Shown: positions 37,881 to 47,883 of the stretch, piece after piece
Layout: every line of letters begins with the position of its first letter
How positions within the stretch are numbered: position 1 is the first letter of the stretch
Assembly: GCA_019075905.1 (NCBI GenBank)
Contig: JAGXAM010000003.1
Location: 1-64,000, forward strand
Reading direction: 5' to 3'
Length of the DNA stretch: 64,000 nucleotides
Source: Hyphomicrobiales bacterium
GTDB lineage: Bacteria; Pseudomonadota; Alphaproteobacteria; Rhizobiales; Beijerinckiaceae
The notes under the pieces: model-generated
What the model saw: only the letters and a program-made list of their open reading frames with translations
Databases searched by the model: none
What the model was told of the DNA's origin: nothing
Position numbers and translations under genes: made by a program

Positions 37881-40208
37881 TTACGGCGTTCCGGCCGAGA
37901 CATAGGCCTGCAGCACCATGCGCCGCCCGGCATGGTCGAAGTCGACCGTCAGCTTGTTGCCATCGGTCGCAGCCACCGAACCCGCGCCGAATTTCTGGTG
38001 AAACACCCGCGCCCCGGGCAGGTAGCTGGACGTCGCTGAAGAATGGGCAATCAGGGTGCCCTCGATCTCGGCTGGCCCGCGGGTCCGACCGCTGCCCGCT
38101 TGCGTGGCGCGGCTCGACTGGGCGCGCTGCCAGCCCGGCGTCGCATAGGACGAGGCGAACTTGTCCATGGTCGCAAAGCGCGAGGCACCATAGCCGCCAT
38201 AGCCCGAGCCCTGCGCCGCCTCCACCACCTCGACATGCGCCTCGGGCAATTCATCGATGAAGCGCGACGGCACGGTGGATTGCCAGAGCCCGCGAATACG
38301 CCGGTTGGTGGCAAAATACAGCTTGAGGCGCTGGCGCGCCCGCGTCAGCCCGACATAGGCCAGCCGCCGCTCCTCTTCGAGCCCCGCCGCCCCGCTTTCA
38401 TCGAGCGCCCGCTGGTGCGGAAACAGCCCCTCCTCCCAGCCCGGCAGAAACACCGTGTCAAATTCCAGCCCCTTGGCGGCGTGCAGCGTCATGATCGACA
38501 CCCGTGGCTCGTCGCTCTCGACCTGCGTGTCCATCACCAGCGACACATGTTCCAGAAACGCCGCCAGGTCAGGAAACGGCTCCATCGAGCGCACCAGTTC
38601 CTTGAGATTGTCGAGCCGCCCCGCAGCCTCGGCGGTTTTGTCCTTCTGCCACATGTCGGTGTAGCCGGATTCCTCAAGCACCAGTTCAGCCAGCACATTT
38701 TGCGGCAGGCGCTCGGCCTCGCCGCGCCAGCGGGCAAAATCCGCCAGCAGCGCCCGCAGGGTCTGGCGCGGCTTGGGCTTGATCTCGTCGGTCTCCACCA
38801 GCATCGCCGCGGCCATCATCATCGGCAGCGATGCCTGGCGCGCATAATCGTGCAATTGCTGCAGGGTGGCATCGCCAAGGCCGCGCTTGGGCACATTGGC
38901 AATGCGCTCGAAGGCAAGGTCATCGGCCGGCTGCGCCACACAGCGCAAATAGGCCAGCGCATCGCGGATTTCCGCCCGCTCATAGAATTTCGGCCCGCCG
39001 ATCACCCTGTAGGGCAGCCCCAGCGTCACGAAGCGTTCTTCAAACTCGCGCATCTGGAAGGATGCCCGCACCAGAATCGCCATTTCATCGAGCGAATGAC
39101 GCGCCCGCTGCAATTGCTCGATCTCCTCGCCGATGCTGCGCGCCTCTTCTTCCGAATCCCACAACCCGGTGACGGTCGGGCGCTCGCCCTTGTCGCCATC
39201 GGTAAACAGGGTCTTGCCGAGCCGCCCGCGATTATGGGCGATGAGATGCGAGGCGGTCGCCAGAATATGGCCGCTGGAGCGATAATTGCGCTCAAGCCTT
39301 ATCACCTTGGCGCCGGGAAAATCCTTCTCGAAGCGCAGGATATTATCGACATCGGCACCGCGCCAGCCATAGATCGACTGGTCGTCATCACCAACACAGC
39401 AGATATTGGCCGGGGCACTACCCTGCGGGCGTGATGCCAGCAGGCGCAGCCACAAATATTGCACGCTGTTGGTGTCCTGATATTCATCCACCAGCATATA
39501 GCGGAAGCGCCGCTGATATTCCGCCAATATATCCGGGTTTTCGCGAAACAGCCGCACCGTTTCCACCAGCAGGTCGCCGAAATCGGCGGCATTGAGGATT
39601 TTCAGGCGCTCCTGATAATCCCGGTACAGCGCCAGCGCCCTGCCACCCGCGAAATATTCCGCCTCGCCCGCCGGCACCTGGTCCGGCGTCAGGCCACGGT
39701 TTTTCCAGGCATCGATCTGAAAGGCCAGCGCCCGCGCCGGCCAGCGCTTCTCATCGATATTCTGGGCCTTGAGCACCTGTTTCAGCAGCCGGATCTGGTC
39801 GTCGGTATCGAGAATGCTGAAGCTGGATTTCAGCCCGACCAGTTCGGCATGGCGACGCAGGATCTTTGTTGACATGGCATGGAATGTCCCCAGCCACGGC
39901 ATGCCCTCGGCCATCGGCCCGGCGAGATGCACCACGCGCTCGCGCATTTCCCGCGCCGCCTTGTTGGTGAAGGTCACCGCCAGGATTTCAAAGGCCCGCG
40001 CCCTGCCCTGCGCCAGAATATGGGCAATGCGGGTGGTCAGCACCCGGGTCTTGCCCGTGCCGGCACCGGCCAGCACCAAGACCGCGCCATCGATCGTCTC
40101 GACACCGGCCCGCTGCTCGGGGTTGAGCGCTTCGAGATAACGGGCCGGGGCCGCCGCCGCCATGGCACGCGCCGCCAGACCCATGGGCTTGGGTGCATTC
40201 AGTGACAT
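37881..40208 (-). CDS. uvrD: UvrD/PcrA-type ATP-dependent DNA helicase
   Basis: This is a 775-residue superfamily 1A helicase. Motifs in order are AGAGTGKT (Walker A, 47-54), TFTNKAA, DEYQDTN (Walker B region), GDDDQSIYGWRGA, LERNYRS, MTLHAAKGLEFD and YVGLTRARQRL. The C terminus carries a Tudor-like segment (VFHQKFGAGSVAATDGNKLTVDF), which in PcrA/UvrD contacts RNA polymerase. It acts in nucleotide excision and mismatch repair and in clearing recombination or transcription complexes. No LexA box is visible directly upstream. Confidence 0.93.
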   Translation of the reverse strand: MSLNAPKPMGLAARAMAAAAPARYLEALNPEQRAGVETIDGAVLVLAGAGTGKTRVLTTRIAHILAQGRARAFEILAVTFTNKAAREMRERVVHLAGPMAEGMPWLGTFHAMSTKILRRHAELVGLKSSFSILDTDDQIRLLKQVLKAQNIDEKRWPARALAFQIDAWKNRGLTPDQVPAGEAEYFAGGRALALYRDYQERLKILNAADFGDLLVETVRLFRENPDILAEYQRRFRYMLVDEYQDTNSVQYLWLRLLASRPQGSAPANICCVGDDDQSIYGWRGADVDNILRFEKDFPGAKVIRLERNYRSSGHILATASHLIAHNRGRLGKTLFTDGDKGERPTVTGLWDSEEEARSIGEEIEQLQRARHSLDEMAILVRASFQMREFEERFVTLGLPYRVIGGPKFYERAEIRDALAYLRCVAQPADDLAFERIANVPKRGLGDATLQQLHDYARQASLPMMMAAAMLVETDEIKPKPRQTLRALLADFARWRGEAERLPQNVLAELVLEESGYTDMWQKDKTAEAAGRLDNLKELVRSMEPFPDLAAFLEHVSLVMDTQVESDEPRVSIMTLHAAKGLEFDTVFLPGWEEGLFPHQRALDESGAAGLEEERRLAYVGLTRARQRLKLYFATNRRIRGLWQSTVPSRFIDELPEAHVEVVEAAQGSGYGGYGASRFATMDKFASSYATPGWQRAQSSRATQAGSGRTRGPAEIEGTLIAHSSATSSYLPGARVFHQKFGAGSVAATDGNKLTVDFDHAGRRMVLQAYVSAGTP

Positions 40209-40283
40209 GGGCCGACAATCCGAATCATGACACTAATGTGGGGTGTTGCAGCGCCTTTGTCGAATGCTGCGCCAGCCCCGTTG

Positions 40284-41168
40284 TTACGGGTGTTCCAGAA
40301 AGGCGGCAATGGTATTGATCGTCGGCTCGTCGCGCAGCAGCGGCGCATGCCCCTGCCCCTTGACGACGAAGCCGCGGCATTGTGGATGGCGCACCTGCAT
40401 CGCCGCAAATGTCGCCTCCGACAGCAGGTCGGACATCTCGCCGCGCAGCACCAGCACCGGGATCGCCGCCATCGCCTCAAATTGCGGCCACAGGTCAGGC
40501 TGCGGCGCATCGAGATCGAGCGAGGCCAGCGTATTGGCCAGCTTCACATCATAGTTCGGCGTCAGCTTGCCCTTGACCTCGTGGAAAATCTGGCGCGCGA
40601 ACGCCTTCCAGTCATCATCGCCCAAAGCCGGAAAATGATTGCTCGACACGGTTTTCAACAGATTTTCCGCATCGGCCCAAGATTGCGGCTGCGGCATCTT
40701 GCCGACATAGGACTTGATCCGCGCCAGCCCCTTGGGCTCCAGCACCGGGCCAATGTCATTGAGAACCAGCGCGCTGATCAGGTTTGGCCGCATTGCCGCC
40801 AGCACCATGGAATTGAGCCCGCCGCGCGACGTGCCGACAAACTGGGCCCTGGTGATCGACAGCGCCGTCAGCGCCGCGAAGATATCGGTGCTCTCGACGG
40901 TGACATTGTATTTGTGCCAGTCGGCATCAAATTCCGACAGGCCGCGCCCGCGATAGTCGATGGCAATGACACGCCGCGCCGGGCCGGCCTTGCCCGAAAC
41001 CAGAGCCTCCGCCAGCCCCTCGAAATCGGCGCTGTTGCGGGTCAGGCCGGCAAGGCAAACCACTGGCAGCAGGGCGCTGTGGGCCGCGCCATAATCGCGC
41101 ACATGCAGGCGCAAGCCATCCTGCATGGTGATGAAATGGCTTTCATAAAGGGAAGACGCATGGGTCAA
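40284..41168 (-). CDS. Alpha/beta fold hydrolase
   Basis: This is a 294-residue alpha/beta hydrolase with SHFITMQDGLRLHVRDYG at the N terminus, the oxyanion-region CLAGLTRN, AIDYRGRGLS, the nucleophile elbow VGTSRGGLNSMVL (Ser in GTSRGG) and a C-terminal GQGHAPLL with the likely catalytic histidine. The substrate is unknown. The reading frame stays open upstream through the end of slt, but homology starts near here. A TTG at 41168 with AGG 7 bases before it is the best start; an ATG at 41126 would remove conserved residues. Confidence 0.82.
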   Translation of the reverse strand: MTHASSLYESHFITMQDGLRLHVRDYGAAHSALLPVVCLAGLTRNSADFEGLAEALVSGKAGPARRVIAIDYRGRGLSEFDADWHKYNVTVESTDIFAALTALSITRAQFVGTSRGGLNSMVLAAMRPNLISALVLNDIGPVLEPKGLARIKSYVGKMPQPQSWADAENLLKTVSSNHFPALGDDDWKAFARQIFHEVKGKLTPNYDVKLANTLASLDLDAPQPDLWPQFEAMAAIPVLVLRGEMSDLLSEATFAAMQVRHPQCRGFVVKGQGHAPLLRDEPTINTIAAFLEHP

Positions 41169-41235
41169 GGGCGCACCTGTCGCTGGCTGAAACTTCAGGA
41201 GCCAGCATAAAGCAATAATGCCCGCCGTCGAGCAC

Positions 41236-43308
41236 TCAGCGTTGCGATGTTTGCGGCATGGCGCCGATCTGCTGCGAACTTGCCTCGGCCGCTCCGAACA
41301 GCCGCCGGTAGACCCCGACATTGGCCATGACATGCTCGACATAATTGCGGGTCTGGTCGATCGGAATCGCCTCGACCCAGTCGACCGGATCAACCGCTGC
41401 GCTGGCAGGATCGCCATGTGCGGCGATCCATTGGCTCACCCGGCCACCGCCCGCATTATAGGCCGCCAGCGTGCGCGCCAGCGAGCCGCGCTGTTCATGT
41501 TCCAGCAGCCCCAGAAAGGCCGCCGCCAATTGCAGGTTATAGGCCGGGTCGGACGTCAGCCGCCCCTCGTCGAACGGCAATTTCTCAGTTGCGGCGGTGC
41601 GCCGTGCCGTCGCGACCATCAGCTGCATCAGGCCGCGCGCGCCCGCCGACGACACCAGATTCGGCTGAAACGTGCTCTCCTGTCGGGCAATCGCGTAGAG
41701 CAGCGGCTTGCTTGCCTGGTCTGACAGCGGCACAAACCGCGGCAGGCCATAGGCCGGAAAAGCCAGCGTGCCCTGCGAGCGCCCGCGCCGGTCGGCGATC
41801 TTGCCGATCCATGTTGCCAGCGTCGGGTTGCGCTGCGCGCGCACATAAAGCGCAAGACGGCGCAATTCCGCACCCTTCGCCACCCGCGCATCTTCACCCA
41901 GCAGCACGTGCGCCAGATCTCCGGCGCCGGTCCTTGCGAATATGGCTGCCAGTTCGATGGTCGGCGAGGGCGTCATGGCCGCCTCGCTCGGCGTATGATG
42001 CGTCCGTGGTGCCGGGGAGGTCAGGCGCGCCGCCGCGAGCTGGCCATAATAAAAATCGGCATAATGCGCCGCCCGGCGATAGGCATGCTGCGCCTGATCG
42101 GGATGGCCGACAGCATCCAGCGCCCTGCCGAGCCAGTAGCCGCCGCGCGCCCGCGACATCGGCGTTTTCGCGAGCACCTGCAGCGCCGCGAAATGTTGCA
42201 AGGCGAGCGCCGGCTGGTTGAGATAGCGCAGCGCAATCCAGCCAGCGTGAAATTCGCTGTCGATCCGCTGGCGAAGGCTGGTGGCCGGCGAGGTCGCACA
42301 CAGCCGGAAGGCCAGTGCCGCTTCATGTCGGTCGAGCATCGCCCGGGCGATCTGGCGCCGCAGACGCCACCATTGATCCGGCGCCAGCAGCAGCTGCGGA
42401 TCTTGCGGTGCGCCCATCACCTCCGCTGCTGCCTCATCGAGCTTGCCCTGCGCCAGAAAATTGGCCGCGCGGCCATAGCGCAGCAGCGCACTGGCCTTTT
42501 TGCCAGCTGGCAGTTTCGCCATGAGCGCTGCCGCAGATTGATGGCGCATCAAGGCCGCGCCGGCCTGCACCAGCGCAATTTCCGCCTTGTCGTCGCGGGC
42601 GGCGGCGCGCAAGCCGGCAGCAAAATCCTGCCTGAGCGTCAGGCGTTCGGCGCGCGCATCATCATCAGCGGCGCTGATCTCGTCCTTGAATCTGGCGATA
42701 AATTTGCGCTCCTGCCACAAGGTCAGCCGGGCATGCCGCCACAAGGGCCGCAACAGGCTGGCAGCGGCGGCCTTGTCACCGGCATCGAGATAGCCCTGCG
42801 CCAGCGCCATGGTGCCGAGCGGGGAATGCGGCGGATCCGTATAAAAATACTGGAACACGGCGGTCGGATCGGGCTGTTCCAGAAACAGCGACGCCTCGAT
42901 CTGCCGCCGCAACCACGCCCGCGCCGGCCAGTGCCGGTGCTCATAGAGAAACGCGATCAGCCTTGCCGATCCTGCCAGCCTTGGCTGCAAAGCTATCGCC
43001 GCCCAGGCGCTCGCCAGCCGGTCTTGCCGGTGCGGCAATTTTGCCGCCAGCGCATCGGCCAGCGCGATATTGCCTTGCCGGTAAAGCGCAATGACATTGG
43101 CAAGCGCCGACCACCTTTGCGGCAAGGCCACGGTCGATGATGAGGCCTGCGCGGCGCCCAAATTGCTGCCGGCACGGTGAGGCGCGGAAATTTGCGCGAT
43201 GTCAGGTGCAGAAATCTTTGCCTGCTGGCCAGACTGAGCCACAGCAGAACCGGATACAGACAACATGACCACCAGTGCCGAAAAGCACCATTTGTCTTTC
43301 CTGATCAT
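41236..43308 (-). CDS. Soluble lytic murein transglycosylase (Slt70-like)
   Basis: This is a 690-residue periplasmic enzyme with a signal peptide (MIRKDKWCFSALVVMLSVSGSAVAQ), a long alpha-helical solenoid with TPR-like repeats, and a C-terminal GH23 transglycosylase domain. The domain shows ARQESTFQPNLVSSAGARGLMQLM (catalytic Glu in RQE) and RTLAAYNAGGGRVSQW. It cleaves glycan strands to form 1,6-anhydro ends. It is divergent from dapA across a 152-bp gap that should hold both promoters. Confidence 0.93.
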   Translation of the reverse strand: MIRKDKWCFSALVVMLSVSGSAVAQSGQQAKISAPDIAQISAPHRAGSNLGAAQASSSTVALPQRWSALANVIALYRQGNIALADALAAKLPHRQDRLASAWAAIALQPRLAGSARLIAFLYEHRHWPARAWLRRQIEASLFLEQPDPTAVFQYFYTDPPHSPLGTMALAQGYLDAGDKAAAASLLRPLWRHARLTLWQERKFIARFKDEISAADDDARAERLTLRQDFAAGLRAAARDDKAEIALVQAGAALMRHQSAAALMAKLPAGKKASALLRYGRAANFLAQGKLDEAAAEVMGAPQDPQLLLAPDQWWRLRRQIARAMLDRHEAALAFRLCATSPATSLRQRIDSEFHAGWIALRYLNQPALALQHFAALQVLAKTPMSRARGGYWLGRALDAVGHPDQAQHAYRRAAHYADFYYGQLAAARLTSPAPRTHHTPSEAAMTPSPTIELAAIFARTGAGDLAHVLLGEDARVAKGAELRRLALYVRAQRNPTLATWIGKIADRRGRSQGTLAFPAYGLPRFVPLSDQASKPLLYAIARQESTFQPNLVSSAGARGLMQLMVATARRTAATEKLPFDEGRLTSDPAYNLQLAAAFLGLLEHEQRGSLARTLAAYNAGGGRVSQWIAAHGDPASAAVDPVDWVEAIPIDQTRNYVEHVMANVGVYRRLFGAAEASSQQIGAMPQTSQR

Positions 43309-43460
43309 GACCTTATCAATTTCTTAAACTGCGGCAAATGTGAGATGATGTCCCTTCGGGCCTAAGGATCGGTTAACCATGCGAGGGCTTTGCGGAAACC
43401 AAGGAAGGCGCTATGAGAACGCCTCGGCACAACGAAGGCACAGTTTCAGGAAACGCGGCC

Positions 43461-44357
43461 ATGGCACATTTTGACAGAAACGCACTCAAGGGTTCGCTCA
43501 CGGCACTGGTGACGCCCTTTATCGAGGGACGTTTCGACGAGGCCGCCTACGAGAGTTTTGTCGACTGGCAGATCACGCAAGGCACGCATGGTCTGGTGCC
43601 GGTCGGCACCACCGGCGAAAGCCCGACCCTCTCGCATGAAGAGCATCACCGCGTCGTCGAGAGCTGCATCAAGACCACGGCCGGCCGTGTGCCGGTGGTT
43701 GCCGGTGCCGGTTCCAACAATACCGCCGAGGCGGTCGATCTTGCCCGCCATGCCGAAAAGGCCGGGGCCGATGCCGTGCTGGTCGTCACCCCCTATTACA
43801 ACAAGCCCTCGCAGGAAGGCCTTTACCAGCATTTCAAGGCAATCAATGACGCCATCGGCCTGCCGATCATCATTTACAACATCCCGCCGCGCTCGATTGT
43901 CGATATGTCGGTGGAGACCATGGCGCGCCTGTTCGAGCTGAAGAACATCGCTGGCGTGAAGGACGCCACCGGCAATATCGGCCGCGTCTCGACCCAGCGC
44001 CATGCGCTCGGCGCGGATTTCATCCAGCTTTGCGGCGATGACATGCTGGCGCTCGCCGCCCATGGCGCCGGGGCACGCGGCTGCATTTCCGTCACATCAA
44101 ATGTCGCGCCGCGTCTGTGCGCCGACATGCAGGAAGCCTGCGCTTCCGGCGCCTACGGCAAGGCGCGCGACGTCCACGATCGCCTGACGCCGCTCCACGG
44201 CGCGCTGTTCGTGGATCCGAACCCGGCCGGGCCGAAGTTCGCCCTCGCGCAGATGGGCAAGATGCGCAACGAATTGCGCCTGCCGATGGTGCCCGCCAGC
44301 ACCGCCGCGCAAAAGGCAGTGCGCGAAGCCATGGCCTATGCCGGCCTGAATGCCTAG
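43461..44357 (+). CDS. dapA: 4-hydroxy-tetrahydrodipicolinate synthase
   Basis: DapA condenses pyruvate with aspartate semialdehyde, feeding lysine and the meso-DAP used by MurE. The 298-residue protein has GTTGES (49-54), [10 protein letters not shown] (111-120) with the active-site tyrosine and the Schiff-base lysine K167 in GVKDATG. The start MAHFDRN has AGGA at 9 bases; the frame is open 16 codons further upstream without homology. smpB follows after 13 bp, as in many rhizobia. Confidence 0.96.
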   Translation: MAHFDRNALKGSLTALVTPFIEGRFDEAAYESFVDWQITQGTHGLVPVGTTGESPTLSHEEHHRVVESCIKTTAGRVPVVAGAGSNNTAEAVDLARHAEKAGADAVLVVTPYYNKPSQEGLYQHFKAINDAIGLPIIIYNIPPRSIVDMSVETMARLFELKNIAGVKDATGNIGRVSTQRHALGADFIQLCGDDMLALAAHGAGARGCISVTSNVAPRLCADMQEACASGAYGKARDVHDRLTPLHGALFVDPNPAGPKFALAQMGKMRNELRLPMVPASTAAQKAVREAMAYAGLNA

Positions 44358-44370
44358 AGGTTGAGCCACA

Positions 44371-44844
44371 TTGGCCGAAAAGAAAACCGACAATTACAAG
44401 GTCGTTGCCGATAACCGCCGGGCTCGCTTCAATTTCGAGATTGGCGAGGTCGTGGAATGCGGCCTAGTGCTGACCGGGACCGAAGTCAAATCCCTGCGGG
44501 CCGGCAAGTCCACCATTGCCGAAAGCTATGCTTCCGCGGAGAACGGTGCCATCTGGCTGATCAACGCCAATATCCCGGAATATCTGCAGGCCAACCGCTT
44601 CAATCACGCGCCGCGCCGCCCGCGCAAGATCCTGATGAAGGCCCGCGAGATCGCTCGCTTCACCGACGCCATCGAGCGCGACGGCATGACCATTGTGCCG
44701 CTAAAACTCTATTTCAACGCCCGCGGGCGCGCCAAGATCGAACTGGCACTGGCGCGCGGCAAGAAGCTGCATGACAAGCGCGAGACCGAGAAGCAGCGCG
44801 ACTGGAGCCGCGAAAAGGCACGGCTGATGCGCGACAACGGCTAA
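44371..44844 (+). CDS. smpB: SsrA-binding protein
   Basis: SmpB brings tmRNA to stalled ribosomes in trans-translation. The 157-residue protein has [50 protein letters not shown] and a basic C-terminal tail ending [13 protein letters not shown]. It uses a TTG start with GAGG 10 bases upstream. The tmRNA gene is not nearby in this window. The gene converges with xerD at a distance of 7 bp. Confidence 0.96.
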   Translation: MAEKKTDNYKVVADNRRARFNFEIGEVVECGLVLTGTEVKSLRAGKSTIAESYASAENGAIWLINANIPEYLQANRFNHAPRRPRKILMKAREIARFTDAIERDGMTIVPLKLYFNARGRAKIELALARGKKLHDKRETEKQRDWSREKARLMRDNG

Positions 44845-44851
44845 AGCCCGG

Positions 44852-45814
44852 CTAGCGCCGCCTTGTGCCGGTCTGGCCGAGCGGATGCAGGTCGCGCACC
44901 ATCGCCTTGGTGCGCTCGTCGAGCACATGGGTATAAATCTGCGTCGTGGTAATATCGGCATGGCCGAGCAATTCCTGCACCACACGCAGATCGGCGCCAT
45001 TTTGCAAAAGATGGCTGGCAAAGGCATGGCGCAGCACATGCGGACTGATCTTGCGGGCATCAAGCCCGGCCGCGCTGGCCACGACTTTCAAATCCCGCGC
45101 AAAGGCCTGCCGGGTCATGTGGCCTGATTCACTGTCCGAGGGAAACAGCCAGCGCGCGCCTGCAAGGCCGGGAGCGGCGCTCGCCAGAGCCTCAAGATAG
45201 GTGCCAGCAAGCGCCCTGGCGCGGTCCGACACCGGCACCAGCCGCTCGCGCCCGCCCTTGCCGGTCACCGCCACCAGTCCGGCACTGGCCCGCAGCGCCG
45301 CTTTCGGCAGTGCCATCAATTCGGAAACGCGCAGGCCGGTCGAATAGACCAGCTCCAGCAGCAGCGCCATCCGGCAGGCCCGCATCCGCTCATGGCGCGA
45401 GCGCTGGGGATCGTCGAGCCCCTCCGCAGCCACGCCCAGCAGCCGTTCGACCTCATCGGGCGACAGGTTTTTGGGCGCGGCGGCGGCGCGGCGCGGCCCC
45501 TCGATGACCAGCGCCGGATCATCATCACGCAGCCCCTCGGCCCTCAGAAACTGATGAAACTGCCGCAGCGACGAGAGTTTGCGCGCCGTCGACGAGGGCT
45601 TCAGCCCCAGATCCGCCAGATGCAGCAGATAGGCGCGGATGCCGGGCGTCGCCACCTGCACACAATCAGTGCCGGCGGCCTTGAGATAGGCAGCATAATC
45701 CTCGAGGTCGCGCCGGTAGGCTTCCAGCGTCAGCCTGGCAGCGCCGCGCTCGGCCGCCAGCATGTCGAGAAACGCGGCGCGCGCCGCGCCATCACGCGCC
45801 CCTGGCCCGCTCAT
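44852..45814 (-). CDS. xerD: Tyrosine recombinase XerD-like
   Basis: XerD resolves chromosome dimers at dif with XerC. The 320-residue protein has an N-terminal SAM-like core-binding domain and all catalytic residues of the tyrosine recombinase fold: R162 (TGLRVSEL), K186 (GKGGRER), H259-x-x-R262 (HVLRHAF), H285 (LGHADI) and nucleophile Y294 (TQIYTHV). Absence of mobile-element genes around it and its core-gene setting support XerD rather than an island integrase. The upstream small gene overlaps its start by 4 bases. Confidence 0.92.
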   Translation of the reverse strand: MSGPGARDGAARAAFLDMLAAERGAARLTLEAYRRDLEDYAAYLKAAGTDCVQVATPGIRAYLLHLADLGLKPSSTARKLSSLRQFHQFLRAEGLRDDDPALVIEGPRRAAAAPKNLSPDEVERLLGVAAEGLDDPQRSRHERMRACRMALLLELVYSTGLRVSELMALPKAALRASAGLVAVTGKGGRERLVPVSDRARALAGTYLEALASAAPGLAGARWLFPSDSESGHMTRQAFARDLKVVASAAGLDARKISPHVLRHAFASHLLQNGADLRVVQELLGHADITTTQIYTHVLDERTKAMVRDLHPLGQTGTRRR

Positions 45815-45963
45815 TTGCCGAAACTGGCAGCCGGAATGCTTTGCGTCATCGGCCGCGGCACGGGATGCACAAAGGTCACCAGCGCCACCATGCCGACAAA
45901 GCCGAGACCGGCCAGAACAGCGAGAAAGACTATGAGGCGGATCAGGCTGGGCAATGGTCTCAT
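45811..45963 (-). CDS. Tiny single-pass membrane protein upstream of xerD
   Basis: This is a 50-residue frame starting MRPLPSLIRLIVFLAVLAGL, with one strong membrane helix (about 7-30) and a short outer tail ending PRPMTQSIPAASFGK. Its stop overlaps the xerD start by 4 bases, so it is very likely translated with xerD. The frame is open 24 codons upstream, but those residues look non-coding. There is no clear Shine-Dalgarno. Function is unknown. The 180 bp between it and the aroK-aroB gene must hold two divergent promoters, and I see no other gene there. Confidence 0.6.
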   Translation of the reverse strand: MRPLPSLIRLIVFLAVLAGLGFVGMVALVTFVHPVPRPMTQSIPAASFGK

Positions 45964-46143
45964 CCTTGCGCCAGGGCAGCGCGAATCCAACTTTACGGAC
46001 CGCAGGTTTAGCACGAAACCGGCCGCCGGGCGCAAGCTGGGTGCGCGTTAAGTGAACAAAGCGCGCAATTGCTGCCCTGGTGGCTTATCCCGCTCAAGGC
46101 TGCGTGATAGACAGGCGCATGTTGACTATGAAATGCTAGGCGA

Positions 46144-47883
46144 ATGACTTCGATTTCCACGATGCCGGGGGCCGAGCGCGCGAGCGCGATTGTCGCCGCC
46201 CTCAACGGGCGCTGCCTTGTCATGATCGGCATGATGGGCTCCGGCAAGACCTCGGTCGGCCGCCGCCTTGCCGCACGCCTCGGCCTGCCCTTTGCCGATG
46301 CCGACAACGAGATCGAAATTGCTTCGGGCATGACCGTGCCGGAAATTTTCGTGCGCCGCGGCGAGCAGGAATTTCGCGAGGGCGAGCGCCGCGTGGTGGC
46401 GAGGCTGCTGCGTGATGGCCAGAAGGTGCTCTCCACCGGCGGCGGCGCCTTCAATGATCCACGCACGCGTGAGGCCATTGCCCGGCAAGGCATTTCCATC
46501 TGGCTCAAGGCGGATTTCGATGTGCTGATGCGCCGCGTGCGCAAGCGTAGCAACCGGCCGCTGCTGCAAACCGCCGATCCTGAAGCCACCCTGCGCCGCC
46601 TGATCGAGGAGCGCTACCCGATTTATGCCGAGGCCACCCTGACGGTTCTCTCGCAGGATGGCCCGCATGAGGCGGTGATCGAGGCCGTCCTGCGCGCCCT
46701 TGAGCTTCACCTTGGCCTCGAGACCGGCCATGCCCCCGGCCCTGCCGTGCATGAGGCGCCGGTCAGCGTGCATGTCGGCCTGCCCGGCCATGCCTATGAC
46801 ATTCTCATCGGCCCGGATCTCATCGCCGATGCCGGCAACCAGATCGCCCGGCTCGCCCCCGGCGCCGCCTGCGCCATCATCACCGACGAGCATGTCGCCA
46901 AGGCCCATGGTGCCGACTTGCAAGGCGCCCTGACCGCGCAGGGCATCCGCCATGCCATGCTGGTGCTGCCGCCAGGCGAGGCCACAAAATCCTACGGCTA
47001 TTTTCAGCAGGCCTGTGATTTTGTCATCGCCAACCGCATGGAACGCGGCGATCTCGTCATTGCCATGGGCGGCGGCGTCATTGGTGATCTCGCCGGCTAT
47101 GTCGCCGCCAGCGTCCGGCGCGGCATGCGCTTCGTGCAAATCCCCACCAGCCTGCTGGCACAGGTCGATTCCTCGGTGGGCGGCAAGACCGGCATCAACT
47201 CGCCGCATGGCAAGAATCTCGTCGGCGCCTTTCATCAGCCCAGCCTCGTGCTCGCCGACAGCCAGGCGCTCGAAACCCTGCCCGAGCGCGAGTTTCGTGC
47301 CGGCTATGCCGAAGTCGTCAAATACGGCCTGATCGACAAGCCGGATTTCTTCTTTTGGCTCGAAGCCCACAGCGCCGAGGTCTTTGCCGGCGGCCCGGCC
47401 CGCCAGCACGCCATTGCGACCGCCTGCCGCGCCAAGGCCGAGGTGGTGCTGCGCGATGAATTCGAGCAGGGGGACCGGGCGCTGCTCAATCTCGGCCACA
47501 CTTTTGGCCATGCCTTCGAGCGCCTGACCCATTATGACGGCGGCAAGCTGGTGCATGGCGAGGCCGTGGCCGTCGGCCTGTGCTGCGCCTTCCGCTTTTC
47601 CGTGCGCCTCGGCCTGTGCCAGGGTCAGGATGCCGGCCGTATCGAAGCGCATTTGCGCCGGGTCGGGCTGCCGACCCGCATCGGCGATATCAAGGGCCTT
47701 GAGGGCGACACCGATGCGCTGATCGCCGCCATGTATCAGGACAAGAAGGTCGTGCGCGGCCATCTGACCTTCATTCTCGCCCATGGCATCGGCAAAAGCT
47801 TTATTGCCCGCGATGTCGCCGAGGCAGATGTTCGCGCCTTCCTCGATGAGGAACGCGGGCTGGAGGTCACCCGCCTTGCCTGA
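46144..47883 (+). CDS. aroKB: Fused shikimate kinase / 3-dehydroquinate synthase
   Basis: This is a 579-residue protein with two complete enzymes of the chorismate pathway. Residues 20-195 are shikimate kinase: Walker A GMMGSGKTS (29-37), DADNEIE, STGGGAF (97-103) and RNRPLL-like RSNRPLL. Residues 205-575 are 3-dehydroquinate synthase: MGGGVIGDLAGYVA (308-321), QVDSSVGGKTGIN (340-352), GYAEVVKYGLI and LLNLGHTFGHAFE. A linker rich in Pro and His (about 192-207) joins them. In most proteobacteria aroK and aroB are separate adjacent genes. No frameshift or stop lies between the domains. It is divergent from the xerD unit. Confidence 0.95.
   Translation: MTSISTMPGAERASAIVAALNGRCLVMIGMMGSGKTSVGRRLAARLGLPFADADNEIEIASGMTVPEIFVRRGEQEFREGERRVVARLLRDGQKVLSTGGGAFNDPRTREAIARQGISIWLKADFDVLMRRVRKRSNRPLLQTADPEATLRRLIEERYPIYAEATLTVLSQDGPHEAVIEAVLRALELHLGLETGHAPGPAVHEAPVSVHVGLPGHAYDILIGPDLIADAGNQIARLAPGAACAIITDEHVAKAHGADLQGALTAQGIRHAMLVLPPGEATKSYGYFQQACDFVIANRMERGDLVIAMGGGVIGDLAGYVAASVRRGMRFVQIPTSLLAQVDSSVGGKTGINSPHGKNLVGAFHQPSLVLADSQALETLPEREFRAGYAEVVKYGLIDKPDFFFWLEAHSAEVFAGGPARQHAIATACRAKAEVVLRDEFEQGDRALLNLGHTFGHAFERLTHYDGGKLVHGEAVAVGLCCAFRFSVRLGLCQGQDAGRIEAHLRRVGLPTRIGDIKGLEGDTDALIAAMYQDKKVVRGHLTFILAHGIGKSFIARDVAEADVRAFLDEERGLEVTRLA

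Noticed and set aside
41169-41417. N-terminal extension of the alpha/beta hydrolase into slt
   Set aside because: The added residues are Arg/Ser-rich shadow of the transglycosylase C terminus without hydrolase similarity.
44852-45814. Tyrosine recombinase considered as an island or phage integrase
   Set aside because: Its length and motifs fit XerD and the neighbours are core genes. There are no att-like repeats or phage genes, and it is not beside a tRNA.
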